Shown one piece after another: positions 1-8,069 of a DNA stretch of 64,000 nt. Where the stretch lies: the NCBI RefSeq assembly GCF_001441165.1, contig NZ_CP013126.1, forward strand, positions 1,827,551 through 1,891,550, written 5' to 3'. A program made the position numbers and the translations under genes. Position 1 is the first letter of the stretch, and each line of letters opens with the position of its first letter. The DNA comes from Acidipropionibacterium acidipropionici (GTDB taxonomy: Bacteria > Actinomycetota > Actinomycetes > Propionibacteriales > Propionibacteriaceae). The notes below the pieces were generated by a model, which worked only from the letters and a program-made list of their open reading frames with translations, did not search any database and had not been told where the DNA came from.

Positions 1-630
1 GTCAGCGACCCGCTTCCCTCCGACGACGCCGCGCTGGCCGACCTGGTGACCGGTTCGATCGACTGGGCCGCCGGGGCCGGGGCCGAGACCCGCGGCTGGT
101 ACGACCTGTCGGGGCTGCGCGCCGACGCCGACCTGCTCGTCTGGTGGACCGCCGCCGACGCCGCCGCCCTCCAGGAGACCTACCACCGCTTCGTCGGATC
201 GGGGCTGGGACGCCACCTGTCCCCGGTCTGGTCGAACCTGGCGGTGCACCGCCCCGCCGAGTTCAACAGATCCCACCTGCCGTCCTGCTTCGCGGGCGTC
301 GCACCGCGCCGGTGGGCCTGCTTCTACCCCTTCGTGCGCACCAAGGACTGGTACCTGCTGGACGCCGGTGACCGCTCCCGGATGCTGCGCGAGCACGGCA
401 TCTCCGGCGCCGCCAGCCCCGACGTCAAGGCCTCCACACTCGCGGCCTTCGCACTGGGCGACTACGAGTGGATCCTGACCCTGGAGGCCGACGACCCGGC
501 CCGCCTGGTCGACGTCATGAAAGACCTCCGATACGTCGAGGCCAGACGCCATGTGGACGTCGACACCCCGTTCTTCACCGGGGAGAGGGTTGATCCCGAC
601 ACGTGGGCGAGGAGGCAGCTTCGCGGCTGA
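1..630 (+). CDS. chdC: Coproheme decarboxylase ChdC/HemQ (5' partial)
   Basis: Last step of the coproporphyrin-dependent heme pathway: H2O2-driven decarboxylation of coproheme to heme b in the cytoplasm. The reading frame is open from the first base, so the true start lies outside the window. Visible family marks are the [15 protein letters not shown] strand, the [13 protein letters not shown] segment whose WY tyrosine fits the catalytic radical tyrosine, and the REHG segment that would carry the proximal heme histidine. This is a chlorite-dismutase-fold protein of the actinobacterial clade. The next gene follows within a few bases and may be cotranscribed. Family assignment is secure; only the N-terminus is missing. 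Confidence 0.9.
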   Translation, partial: VSDPLPSDDAALADLVTGSIDWAAGAGAETRGWYDLSGLRADADLLVWWTAADAAALQETYHRFVGSGLGRHLSPVWSNLAVHRPAEFNRSHLPSCFAGVAPRRWACFYPFVRTKDWYLLDAGDRSRMLREHGISGAASPDVKASTLAAFALGDYEWILTLEADDPARLVDVMKDLRYVEARRHVDVDTPFFTGERVDPDTWARRQLRG

Positions 631-642
631 TTGTGCGGCAGT

Positions 643-1404
643 ATGGCACCCATGCGAGGTCTTCAGCATCCGGTCGGCCCTGAATCCCCACAGACCTACT
701 GGATCCGGCGAGGGGTGCTTCTGGGTGTCCTGGTGCTGATCATCGTGCTCCTCGTGTGGCTGCTGTCGACCCTGCTGGGCAACAACACCAGCGACACCTC
801 CGGGACGCCGGCCACCCCCAGCGAGGAGACCTCCTCGGTGTCGGTCAACCCCTCGTGGACCGACACGGCGTGGGGCACCCCGACGCCGACCCCCACCCCA
901 TCGGGGTCCTCGGCATCGACGCCGGGCTCGGCACCGGCGTCGTCGGCGGCATCCGGAGCCTCGTCGGCCTCGAAAACCCCGACCCCCTCGGCGAGCAGCA
1001 CCCCGGCGACCGTCGCATGCTCGGCCGGGAGCGCCTCCGTCGGGCTGACCGGCGGCTCGTCATCGGTGAAGGTCGGCGCGAAGGTCGCCTTCACCGTGAC
1101 GCTCACCAACACCGGGAAGACCGACTGCACCTGGGACTTCGCCAAACTGCCCGTGGGCGTCACCGTGACCTCAGGCTCCGACCGGATCTGGTCCAGCGAC
1201 GACTGCGCCGCCTGGAAGCCGCGGGGGAAGACCACGGTGCGGGCCGGGAAGAGCTATCCGTACAAGGTGACCTGGCCCGGTCAGCGCTCCACCGAGAACT
1301 CCTGCAAGGCCTCGACTGAGGAGTTGGGCGCCGGCTACTACGTCGCCACCGCCGAGATCAAGGGCGGCGCCACCAAGAAGTTCGTGATGCAGCTTCATCA
1401 GTAG
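643..1404 (+). CDS. Membrane-anchored protein of unknown function with Ser/Pro/Thr-rich linker
   Basis: About 253 residues from the ATG at 643. A TTG at 631 and an ATG at 652 are alternative starts; a GAGGAGG lies at 609-615, closest to the TTG. One transmembrane helix sits near the N-terminus (GVLLGVLVLIIVLLVWLLS), followed by a roughly 85-residue low-complexity Ser/Thr/Pro/Ala linker. A C-terminal beta-rich domain of about 115 residues carries three or four cysteines. The topology is therefore a cytoplasmic tail and an external domain, with an immunoglobulin-like appearance (VAFTVTLTNTGKTDCTW). No enzyme motif is recognised. It follows chdC directly and ends at a hairpin repeat. Confidence 0.7.
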   Translation: MAPMRGLQHPVGPESPQTYWIRRGVLLGVLVLIIVLLVWLLSTLLGNNTSDTSGTPATPSEETSSVSVNPSWTDTAWGTPTPTPTPSGSSASTPGSAPASSAASGASSASKTPTPSASSTPATVACSAGSASVGLTGGSSSVKVGAKVAFTVTLTNTGKTDCTWDFAKLPVGVTVTSGSDRIWSSDDCAAWKPRGKTTVRAGKSYPYKVTWPGQRSTENSCKASTEELGAGYYVATAEIKGGATKKFVMQLHQ

Positions 1405-1421
1405 GGGGAGTCGACTCCCCC
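1404..1421. terminator. Perfect palindrome GGGGGAG-TCGA-CTCCCCC ending the first transcription unit
   Basis: An 18-base perfect palindrome overlaps the stop codon region of the preceding gene. It is followed by ACGCTCG and GGCGCTCGCTG blocks that recur beside other hairpins of the window (5.5, 12.5, 28.8, 33.4 and 61.9 kb). It probably terminates the chdC unit from the left and the radA-disA unit from the right, although no U-tract follows. The rest of 1422-1609 is GC-rich repeat-like spacer with no gene. Confidence 0.55.
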
Positions 1422-1609
1422 CACGCTCGTGCAGGCGCTCGCTGCCCCCCTCGGGCGGCGGCCTCGCCTGTGGCCGGGTCTGCTTCGCAGGCCTGGCGCT
1501 GCGGGTCCGGTCTGCGATCGTGCTCTGATCAGTCCGGGCGGGGGCGACCCCCCCCTGCCCCCCTCGGGCGGCGGCAGGGGTACGGGCCGGGTCCGGTCAG
1601 GGACCGCAC

Positions 1610-2701
1610 TCAGCGCAGACCGCCGGCCTGCTCGTCTCCCTCGAAGATGCGCTCCAGGGCGTCTCGGATGCTCTTGGCCTTCTGCGGGCCCACGCCGTCG
1701 ACCTCTCCGAGCTCTCCGGAGCCGGCGGCGTACAGGGACTGCAGGGTGCCGAAGCGGTCGATGATGGCCTGCACGGTGCGCGGCGGAAGGTCCCCGATGG
1801 TCGACAGCTGGCGGTGTCCGCGGGCGTGCAGGACCGTCGACAGGGGATAGTGGGAGGGGGCCAGCCCGATGGCCGCCGCCACCCTCAGGGGCCGTCCCAG
1901 ATCGTCCCAGCTCAGTGCTGACAGCGGCGCCAGGGTGAACTCCCCGGGGGCGACGTCGTCGGGTCGGTAGTCCTCGACGAGCAGACGCGAGAGCTCCTCG
2001 ACGCCGTCGATGAGTTCATCGCGCTGGAGCTGGATGAGGCGCCCCTCCACCCCCAGCGCCGACACATAGGCCCGGACCTCCGAGTCGATCCGATGGGCCA
2101 TCTCGATGCGCTGGGCCACCGCGGCGACGTCGGCCACCGTCGCGACGTCGCGCACCTCGACCATGGTGAGGGCCGAGGTCTGATCCACAAGTCTGGAACG
2201 GTAGCTGCCGAGGGTGTCCAGCGCCTGGTTGGCGCGGGTCAGCAGCTTCTCCGGTTCCTCGATGCGGTAGCGGCGGCCACGCAGGAAGACCGAAAGGGTG
2301 TTCATGGACGCCGAGGCCACCACGGCCGGGATTCCGGTCTGCTGGGCGACCCTGTCCGCGGAGCGATGACGGGTGCCCGTCTCCTCGGTGCGCAGCTCCC
2401 GGTCCGGGACGAAATGCACCCCGGCCGCCATGATCCGCTCATGGTCGCTCGACAGCACGATCCCGCCGTCCATCTTGGACAGTTCGCGCAGCGCCTGCGG
2501 GGTGAGCCGCACGTCGATCGAGAATCCGCCGGTGGAGACCTTCCGCACCTCGGGGGAGTCGCCCAGCACGATGAGGGCGCCGGTCCGGCCGTGAAGGATG
2601 CGCTCCAGACCGTCTCGAATGGGGGTGCCGGGGGCGAGCAGCGCCATCAGATGGCGTACCTGCTCGGGCTCGGACCCGTACTCGGGGGCGTCGTCGGTCA
2701 T
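1610..2701 (-). CDS. disA: DNA integrity scanning protein DisA (diadenylate cyclase)
   Basis: Makes c-di-AMP from two ATP and scans DNA for branched structures. 363 residues, the usual length. The N-terminal DAC domain (about 15-145) has the RHR motif at 111-113, while the usual DGA triplet reads DGG (78-80). The C-terminal part (about 290-355) is a helix-hairpin-helix DNA-binding region (STIGDLPPRTVQAIIDRFGTLQSLYAA, then GVGPQKAKSIRDAL). Its ATG overlaps the radA stop as ATGA, so translation is coupled to radA, the pairing known in many actinobacteria and firmicutes. Confidence 0.95.
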   Translation of the reverse strand: MTDDAPEYGSEPEQVRHLMALLAPGTPIRDGLERILHGRTGALIVLGDSPEVRKVSTGGFSIDVRLTPQALRELSKMDGGIVLSSDHERIMAAGVHFVPDRELRTEETGTRHRSADRVAQQTGIPAVVASASMNTLSVFLRGRRYRIEEPEKLLTRANQALDTLGSYRSRLVDQTSALTMVEVRDVATVADVAAVAQRIEMAHRIDSEVRAYVSALGVEGRLIQLQRDELIDGVEELSRLLVEDYRPDDVAPGEFTLAPLSALSWDDLGRPLRVAAAIGLAPSHYPLSTVLHARGHRQLSTIGDLPPRTVQAIIDRFGTLQSLYAAGSGELGEVDGVGPQKAKSIRDALERIFEGDEQAGGLR

Positions 2702-4143
2702 GCTCCGACTGTAGTTGCCGGGGCGGCCCGGTCACCATCCGCCTCGGCCCTCGCCGCCCCGCGACGGCGGCGCCCCAGGTTGAGCACACCGAGGGCCTCG
2801 GCCAGCGAGGACACCTCCACGACATGCAGGCCGTGCATCGAGGGGATCCTGGTGTGGGCCTCCCGGGAGTTGCGGGGCACGATCGCCAGGTCGAAGCCCA
2901 GCCGGGCCGCCTCGCCCACCCGTCGTTCCAGGCCGGGGACCCGGCGCAGATCGCCGGCCAGCCCCACCTCACCCAGGGCGATCACCCGGGTGGGGAAGTT
3001 GCGGTCGGCCGAGGCCGAGGCGATCGCCACCGCGATGGCCAGATCCGCGGAGGGGTCGGAGATCCTGGCCCCGCCGACCGTCGACACGTAGACGTCGCGG
3101 GAGCTCAACGGCAGCCCGGCCTTGCGCTCCAGAACCGCGAGGATCATCGCCACCCGGCCACCCTCGACGCCGTGATTGGTGCGTCGCGGGTACTTCTCGG
3201 TGGCCGAGGGGGCCACCAGGGCCTGAACCTCCGACAGCAGAGGGCGACGGCCCTCCATGGTGACGGTGACGCAGGTGCCCGGCTGCGGATCGGCATTGTC
3301 GGAGGTGAACAGCCCCGACGGGTCGGGCACCTCGATGATGCCGGCGTCGGTCATCTCGAAACAGCCCACCTCGTCGGCCGGGCCGTAGCGGTTCTTGGTG
3401 GCGCGGACCATCCTGAAACCGGAGTGCCGGTCGCCCTCGAAGGCGAGCACGACGTCGACCAGATGCTCCATCGTGCGCGGCCCGGCGATCGACCCCTCCT
3501 TGGTGACATGGCCGACGATGACCACCGCCATCCCGCGCTGCTTGGCGACCCTCACCAGGGCGGCGGTGACCTCCCGCACCTGGGACACCCCGCCAGGTGA
3601 CCCGTCGGCCTGGGTGGTGCCGATGGTCTGCACCGAGTCCAGCACCATGAGGCTTGGTTCGGTCTGCTCGATGTGGCCCAGAACCGTCCCCAGATCGGTC
3701 TCGGCTGCCAGGTAGAGCTCGTCGGCCAGAGCCTTCGTCCGGCCCGCCCGCAGCCTCACCTGGGCGGCCGACTCCTCACCTGTCACGTACAGGGTCCGGC
3801 GGCCCGCCTGAGCCCATTTCGCGGCGACGTCGAGCAGCAGGGTGGACTTGCCCACACCCGGCTCGCCGGCCAGCAGCACCACGACTCCCGGCACCAGGCC
3901 GCCGCCCAGCACCCGGTCCAGCTCCCCGATACCGGTGAGATGCCGGTCGGCCGCCTGCTCGGAGACGGTGCCGATCGGCACCGCCCGCGAGACGGGGACG
4001 TGAGTGGTGACGTCGGTCAGTTTCGGGGCGCCCTTCTCCACCACCGAGCCCCAGGTCTGGCACTCGCCGCAGCGCCCGACCCACTTCGCGGTCGTCCAGC
4101 CGCACTCGGTGCACACCCAGGTCGTCGTCGCCTTCTTCGCCAT
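2698..4143 (-). CDS. radA: DNA repair ATPase RadA
   Basis: RecA-like ATPase that promotes branch migration during recombinational repair. 481 residues from the ATG at 4143, chosen because the family begins with MAKK and the zinc finger follows at once. Upstream in-frame codons run into the 73-bp repeat elements. Order: C4 zinc finger (C11, C14, C25, C28), Walker A GEPGVGKST (93-101), the RadA signature as KNRYG instead of KNRFG, and a Lon-protease-like C-terminal domain lacking the protease dyad. It overlaps disA by 4 bases. Confidence 0.96.
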   Translation of the reverse strand: MAKKATTTWVCTECGWTTAKWVGRCGECQTWGSVVEKGAPKLTDVTTHVPVSRAVPIGTVSEQAADRHLTGIGELDRVLGGGLVPGVVVLLAGEPGVGKSTLLLDVAAKWAQAGRRTLYVTGEESAAQVRLRAGRTKALADELYLAAETDLGTVLGHIEQTEPSLMVLDSVQTIGTTQADGSPGGVSQVREVTAALVRVAKQRGMAVVIVGHVTKEGSIAGPRTMEHLVDVVLAFEGDRHSGFRMVRATKNRYGPADEVGCFEMTDAGIIEVPDPSGLFTSDNADPQPGTCVTVTMEGRRPLLSEVQALVAPSATEKYPRRTNHGVEGGRVAMILAVLERKAGLPLSSRDVYVSTVGGARISDPSADLAIAVAIASASADRNFPTRVIALGEVGLAGDLRRVPGLERRVGEAARLGFDLAIVPRNSREAHTRIPSMHGLHVVEVSSLAEALGVLNLGRRRRGAARAEADGDRAAPATTVGA

Positions 4144-4252
4144 GGATCCCACTCTGCCAGTCGGCACCGACAGTTCCGGCACCTCGGCCGCGTCGTCCTG
4201 AGGCGGGTCCTGGTCCGGCGCCGACCGGGATGGAGGTCTTTCCTCGGGGGCC

Positions 4253-4416
4253 GGACGAGTTCTGCCACCACAGCGACGCCAGGTGGATAGTGCGTCCGAC
4301 GGGCCCGGAATGGCAGAACTCGTCCGAGCCGGGCAAGGGGCCCGGATGAGTTCTGCCATCACAGCCCCGCGAGTGGGAATATCCGGACGGTGACGCCGTG
4401 GTGGCAGATCTCGTCC
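4253..4416. repeat. Pair of 73-bp elements with 15-bp terminal inverted repeats (copy A)
   Basis: Unit 1 (4253-4325) is bounded by GGACGAGTTCTGCCA and its perfect reverse complement. Unit 2 (4344-4416) has the same design with two arm mismatches. The period is 91 bases. The same paired design recurs at 33485-33648 in inverted orientation, sharing the 14-base internal core AGGTGGATAGTGCG. It lies in the 363-base divergent gap between radA and a methyltransferase gene. It could be a non-autonomous mobile element, a structured RNA or a paired protein-binding site. Confidence 0.85.
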
Positions 4417-4506
4417 GTACCCTCGTCAGCCGGACCGTCGGCGGCTTCGGCAGGAATGGGCATCGCTCGTGGCGTCGCCGCGCAGGCAGCCGTCTACCGT
4501 GGGTGT

Positions 4507-5322
4507 GTGGTCACTCAATCGTCGAGGGATGACGCCTCCTACCGTCACCGCGAGATCGCCGGATCCTTCGGGGCCGATGCCGCGAAGTACGACCGACTGC
4601 GCCCCCGATATCCGGAGCCACTCGTCGACGCCGTCGCCGAGCGCCTTCCCGGCCGATCGCTGCTCGACGTGGGGATCGGCACCGGGATCTCCTCACAGCC
4701 TTTCTTCGAGCGCGGATTCACCGTTCTCGGCGTGGAACCCGACGAGCGCATGGCATCCCTGGCGCGGTCGAAGGGCCTAGCCGTGGAGACGGGGCGCTTC
4801 GAGGACTGGGACCCGGCCGGACGGGTCTTCGACGGTGTCATCGCCGGGCAGTCCTGGCACTGGATCGATCCCGACGCCGGGGCCCGGAGGGCGGCGGAGA
4901 CGCTTCGCCCCGGTGGCGTCCTGGCGATCTTCTGGAACTTCGGGGCCCCTCCGCGGCAGCTCGCCGCACGATTCGCCGAGGTCTTCGACTCCCTGGACAC
5001 GGGCCTGCCGTTCAACCCCTGGGCGGCGTCGGCCCGGCCCGATCGGTTCGAGAATCCCTACGGCTCCATCATCGACCGGGCTGCCGCGGGACTGGCGGCG
5101 ACGGGTGCGTTCGGTGAGGCGGACAGGCACTCCTGGACGTCAGCGTCGACCGTGGCGCGCGACGAGTGGCTGGAGTCGACGTCGACATCCGGTGGCATCA
5201 ACCGGCTCCCGAAGGACACCCTCGATGCACTCCTCGACGGCCTGGGCAAGGTCATCGACGACGCCGGCGGCAGCCTCGAGGTGACCAGCGGAACGGTCGC
5301 CGCGATCACCACGAGGGTCTGA
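4507..5322 (+). CDS. Class I SAM-dependent methyltransferase
   Basis: 271 residues from a GTG at 4507; the ATG at 4456 and GTG at 4390 are alternatives, but the upstream part overlaps the repeat and looks non-coding. Typical opening SFGADAAKYDRLRPRYPEPLVDA, then motif I LLDVGIGTGISS, the acidic loop VLGVEPDERM and the AGQSWHWIDP segment seen in small-molecule methyltransferases of the Methyltransf_11 type. Substrate unknown. It stands alone, followed by a repeat-rich spacer and a convergent VOC gene. Confidence 0.8.
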   Translation: MVTQSSRDDASYRHREIAGSFGADAAKYDRLRPRYPEPLVDAVAERLPGRSLLDVGIGTGISSQPFFERGFTVLGVEPDERMASLARSKGLAVETGRFEDWDPAGRVFDGVIAGQSWHWIDPDAGARRAAETLRPGGVLAIFWNFGAPPRQLAARFAEVFDSLDTGLPFNPWAASARPDRFENPYGSIIDRAAAGLAATGAFGEADRHSWTSASTVARDEWLESTSTSGGINRLPKDTLDALLDGLGKVIDDAGGSLEVTSGTVAAITTRV

Positions 5323-5521
5323 GGCGCACCGACCCGGTGCGAGGCGCGAGTCCTGCGACGCAGACCGCCCCGATGCCCAGGGCCGTCGCTTCGAGGGGTA
5401 GCGAGCGTAAGGACCGAGCGCGGTCACAGACCCCACCCGCAGCGCCAGGCCAGCGACGCAGACGTCAGCAGAGCGCAGGCCCCCGCTACGGGGGTTGCAA
5501 GGGGGTCGTCCCCCTGCCTGG
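5323..5521. repeat. Intergenic GC-rich repeat spacer with terminator-like hairpin
   Basis: About 200 bases between convergent genes, with no gene. It contains GCGAGCG and GCGGTCACAGA blocks also found in the 12.2 and 28.7 kb tandem repeats. It ends with AGGGGG-TCGT-CCCCCT at 5500-5515, the conserved-tetraloop hairpin of the window-wide family. A likely bidirectional terminator for the methyltransferase and VOC genes. Confidence 0.6.
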
Positions 5522-6160
5522 TCAGATGCGTACCAATCCCTTGGCCGGGGTGTCCAGGATCGCGGCGTTGATCCCGGGGTGGCCGTTCGGGCTGGTGAAC
5601 TCGAAGTTGATGCCCTCGAGCTGATCGGGCAGCGTCTCCCCGAGCCAGTCCTCGACCCGGTCGCGGGATCCGGAGATCTCGATCGTGTCGAGGCGGATCT
5701 GACCGTCCAGAGCGCTGGGCTGGACGTCGGCGGGAGACTCCCAGTGGATGAAGTAGGGCAGCTGCGGGTCGGCGATCAGGCCCTTGATCCCGATCTGGTG
5801 CCATTCCAGCAGCCGGCCGTCGGGGAAGTGCCGCGAGCCGGGCACCGACTTGCGCTCGAGTCGCGACTCGTAGGGGGCGAGGTCGGGTACCGAGACCGAC
5901 CAGCCCATCCAGCCGCCCCCCATCTCGGAGCGGGCGCGGACCGCCTGGCCGTAGACGGCCTTGTCGGCTGCCGGGTGGTCGAGCACCTCCACCACCTCGA
6001 TGTAGCGGGGGCCGACCAGCGGAAGAATGTGATTGCGGGTTCCGAACCGGGGGTGGAACCCCCCGTCCTTGAGGGAGACTCCGAGCCTCTCGCCCAGACG
6101 GGCGGCCTCGGCCTTGAGTCCGTCCGGGCCGGCAACAAAGGTGAGGTGGTCGACATGCAT
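5522..6160 (-). CDS. VOC/glyoxalase-like domain protein
   Basis: 212 residues from the ATG at 6160, preferred over 6175 because GGAGA sits about nine bases upstream of it. It opens with HVDHLTFVAGPDG and has the paired beta-alpha-beta modules of the vicinal oxygen chelate fold. Histidines and acids (HVDH; RFGTRNHILPL; YIEVVEV) could bind a metal, in the manner of the Glyoxalase_3 family. The reaction cannot be told from sequence. Transcribed towards the methyltransferase gene. Confidence 0.75.
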   Translation of the reverse strand: MHVDHLTFVAGPDGLKAEAARLGERLGVSLKDGGFHPRFGTRNHILPLVGPRYIEVVEVLDHPAADKAVYGQAVRARSEMGGGWMGWSVSVPDLAPYESRLERKSVPGSRHFPDGRLLEWHQIGIKGLIADPQLPYFIHWESPADVQPSALDGQIRLDTIEISGSRDRVEDWLGETLPDQLEGINFEFTSPNGHPGINAAILDTPAKGLVRI

Positions 6161-6225
6161 GGGCCCATTCTCCACTGACGGGCGTCCTCAGGGAAAACCG
6201 GGGGTGCTGAGAGTAAGTTTGTACT

Positions 6226-7104
6226 GTGTCATTTCAGGACCCCGGATCTCAGCAGCAGGTCGGCGCACACCCTCGGGTGACGCTGTCCACAAGCTCGATG
6301 TACCCCGAATCGACGGCGAGCACCTTCGAGTGCGCTTCCGAACTCGGCTATGACGGCGTCGAGGTCATGGTGGGTATGGACCAGGTGTCCGCTGACCTCG
6401 ACCAGGTGGAGGCCTTCTCCCACTACCACGAGATGCCCGTCACATCTGTGCACGCCCCGTGCCTGCTCGTCACCCCGAATGTGTGGGGGACCGATCCCTG
6501 GGGGAAGCTCGACCGCAGTGGCGAGGCCGCCCGCCGGTTCGGGTCCCGGGTGATCGTCGTCCACCCGCCATTTCGCTGGCAGCGTGACTACTCGTCGGCC
6601 TTCGAGGCGGGGATCGCCAGGCTGAACGCCGATGAGCGCAACCGCGCCGCCGGCGTCATCTATGCAGTGGAGAATATGTATCCGTGGCGCACCCCGGCCG
6701 GGAAGTTCCTCGCCTATGCGCCCGACTGGGATCCCACGCTGCGCTCCTACGACCACCTCACCCTGGACCTGTCCCACGCATCGACCGGCCGGATGGAGGC
6801 GCTGGACTACGTCCGCGCCTGGGGGCGGCGTCTGGCCCATATCCACCTCACCGACGGCTCCGGTTCCTTCAAGGATGAGCACCTGCTGCCGGGGGAGGGG
6901 GATCAGCGCTCCTTCGAGGTGGTGCGCGAGGCCGTCGCCCACGGATTCAACGGGGACGTCGTTCTGGAGGTCAACACCCGCCGGTTCGCCAGCAGGTCCG
7001 ACAGGCAGGACGCCCTGGGCCACTGCCTGGAGGGGACCCGGGACGCTGTCGCCGAGGGCATGGCCTCGAGGACCGGTGCCCGGGCCATGTCGGGGAGCAA
7101 GTGA
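6226..7104 (+). CDS. Sugar phosphate isomerase/epimerase-like TIM barrel protein
   Basis: 292 residues, GTG start. Xylose-isomerase-like / AP endonuclease 2 fold: TLSTSSMYPESTASTFECASELGYDGVEVM at the start, VHPPF, a central ENM and DLSHAS, HIHLTDG and VVLEVNT near the end, matching the metal-binding His/Glu/Asp ladder. An equivalent gene sits a few genes before proC in mycobacteria, as here. Its substrate is not known. The stop overlaps the next gene's start (GTGA), so it heads a three-gene operon. Confidence 0.8.
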   Translation: MSFQDPGSQQQVGAHPRVTLSTSSMYPESTASTFECASELGYDGVEVMVGMDQVSADLDQVEAFSHYHEMPVTSVHAPCLLVTPNVWGTDPWGKLDRSGEAARRFGSRVIVVHPPFRWQRDYSSAFEAGIARLNADERNRAAGVIYAVENMYPWRTPAGKFLAYAPDWDPTLRSYDHLTLDLSHASTGRMEALDYVRAWGRRLAHIHLTDGSGSFKDEHLLPGEGDQRSFEVVREAVAHGFNGDVVLEVNTRRFASRSDRQDALGHCLEGTRDAVAEGMASRTGARAMSGSK

Positions 7105-8069
7105 ATGGCCCGCCGGGGATGCCGATGAGACGCTCGCGGATCCGCCGAGCGGTGACGGCGGCGGCGACGAACCACAGGATCGCCGAGGCCATGACCCGGG
7201 CGGAGCCGATCCGCCTGATCGCCGAGGACTACGTCGCCGGCGAGACTCTCACCGACGCGGTCGCCACCGCACTCGACCGCGTCGACAAGGGCCTGGAGGT
7301 GACCCTGCACCCGCTCAGCACGGAGATCGCCGATCCGCGGGCCGCTGAGGACACCACCGGAAGTCTCATCGGCGCCGTCGAGGAGCTGGGATCCTGGCCC
7401 GAGCTCGAGGGGCACGCCGAGGTGTCGATCAATCTCACCTCGCTGGGTCTGCGGCTGCCGGGCGGCGGGCCGCGGGCGGCCCTGGAGCATGCCGAGGCGG
7501 TGTGCCGGGCCGCCCGGAATCACGGCGTCCTGGTGACCGTCGAGGACGAGGGGCCCGAGGTCCACCCCGAGACCTTGGAGATCGTCACATCTCTGCTCGC
7601 GGACTTCCCCGACACCGGCGTCGTCGTCCAGGCGGCGCGGCACGATTCGCTGGACCAGATCCGTGAGCTGGCCGCCCCCGGTCGCCGGATCCGGCTCTGC
7701 AAGGGCGCCTACTCGGGGCCGGCACGGGAGATGGTGACCCGTCCCCACGACGTCGACCTGCGGATGGCGTCCTGCCTTCGCGCCCTGCTGCAGAGCCCCG
7801 CGACGGCGATGATCGCCACCCATGATCCGGTCTTCGTGGCGATCGCCGAGCGACTCATCGCCGATCTGGGCCGTGGCCCCGACGACACGGAGTTCCAGAT
7901 GCTCCAGGGCATTCGGCCGCTGGAGCAGCGGCGGCTGGCCGATATCGGGCTCAAGGTCCGCGTCTACCTGCCGTGGGGCCGCGAGTGGTACCGATACTGC
8001 GCCCGCCAGCTGCTCGACCGGCCCGCCAATCTCTGGCTGTTCTCCCGCTCGCTGGTGGTGCACCGATGA
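7101..8069 (+). CDS. Proline dehydrogenase (monofunctional PRODH)
   Basis: FAD enzyme oxidising proline to pyrroline-5-carboxylate at the membrane, passing electrons to quinone. 322 residues, a normal monofunctional length. The TIM barrel shows CKGAY, EFQMLQGI, and the terminal RVYLPWGREWYRYCARQLLDRPAN segment that binds proline and FAD. GTG start at 7101 with GGGGAG just upstream; ATG codons at 7119 and 7125 are alternatives. It overlaps both neighbours (GTGA and ATGA). proC, the opposing biosynthetic step, lies 2.4 kb downstream. Confidence 0.9.
   Translation: MNGPPGMPMRRSRIRRAVTAAATNHRIAEAMTRAEPIRLIAEDYVAGETLTDAVATALDRVDKGLEVTLHPLSTEIADPRAAEDTTGSLIGAVEELGSWPELEGHAEVSINLTSLGLRLPGGGPRAALEHAEAVCRAARNHGVLVTVEDEGPEVHPETLEIVTSLLADFPDTGVVVQAARHDSLDQIRELAAPGRRIRLCKGAYSGPAREMVTRPHDVDLRMASCLRALLQSPATAMIATHDPVFVAIAERLIADLGRGPDDTEFQMLQGIRPLEQRRLADIGLKVRVYLPWGREWYRYCARQLLDRPANLWLFSRSLVVHR

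Noticed and set aside
4390-4506. N-terminal extension of the methyltransferase from the GTG at 4390
   Set aside because: It begins inside the second 73-bp repeat unit and lacks family similarity; GTG 4507 fits the domain start better.
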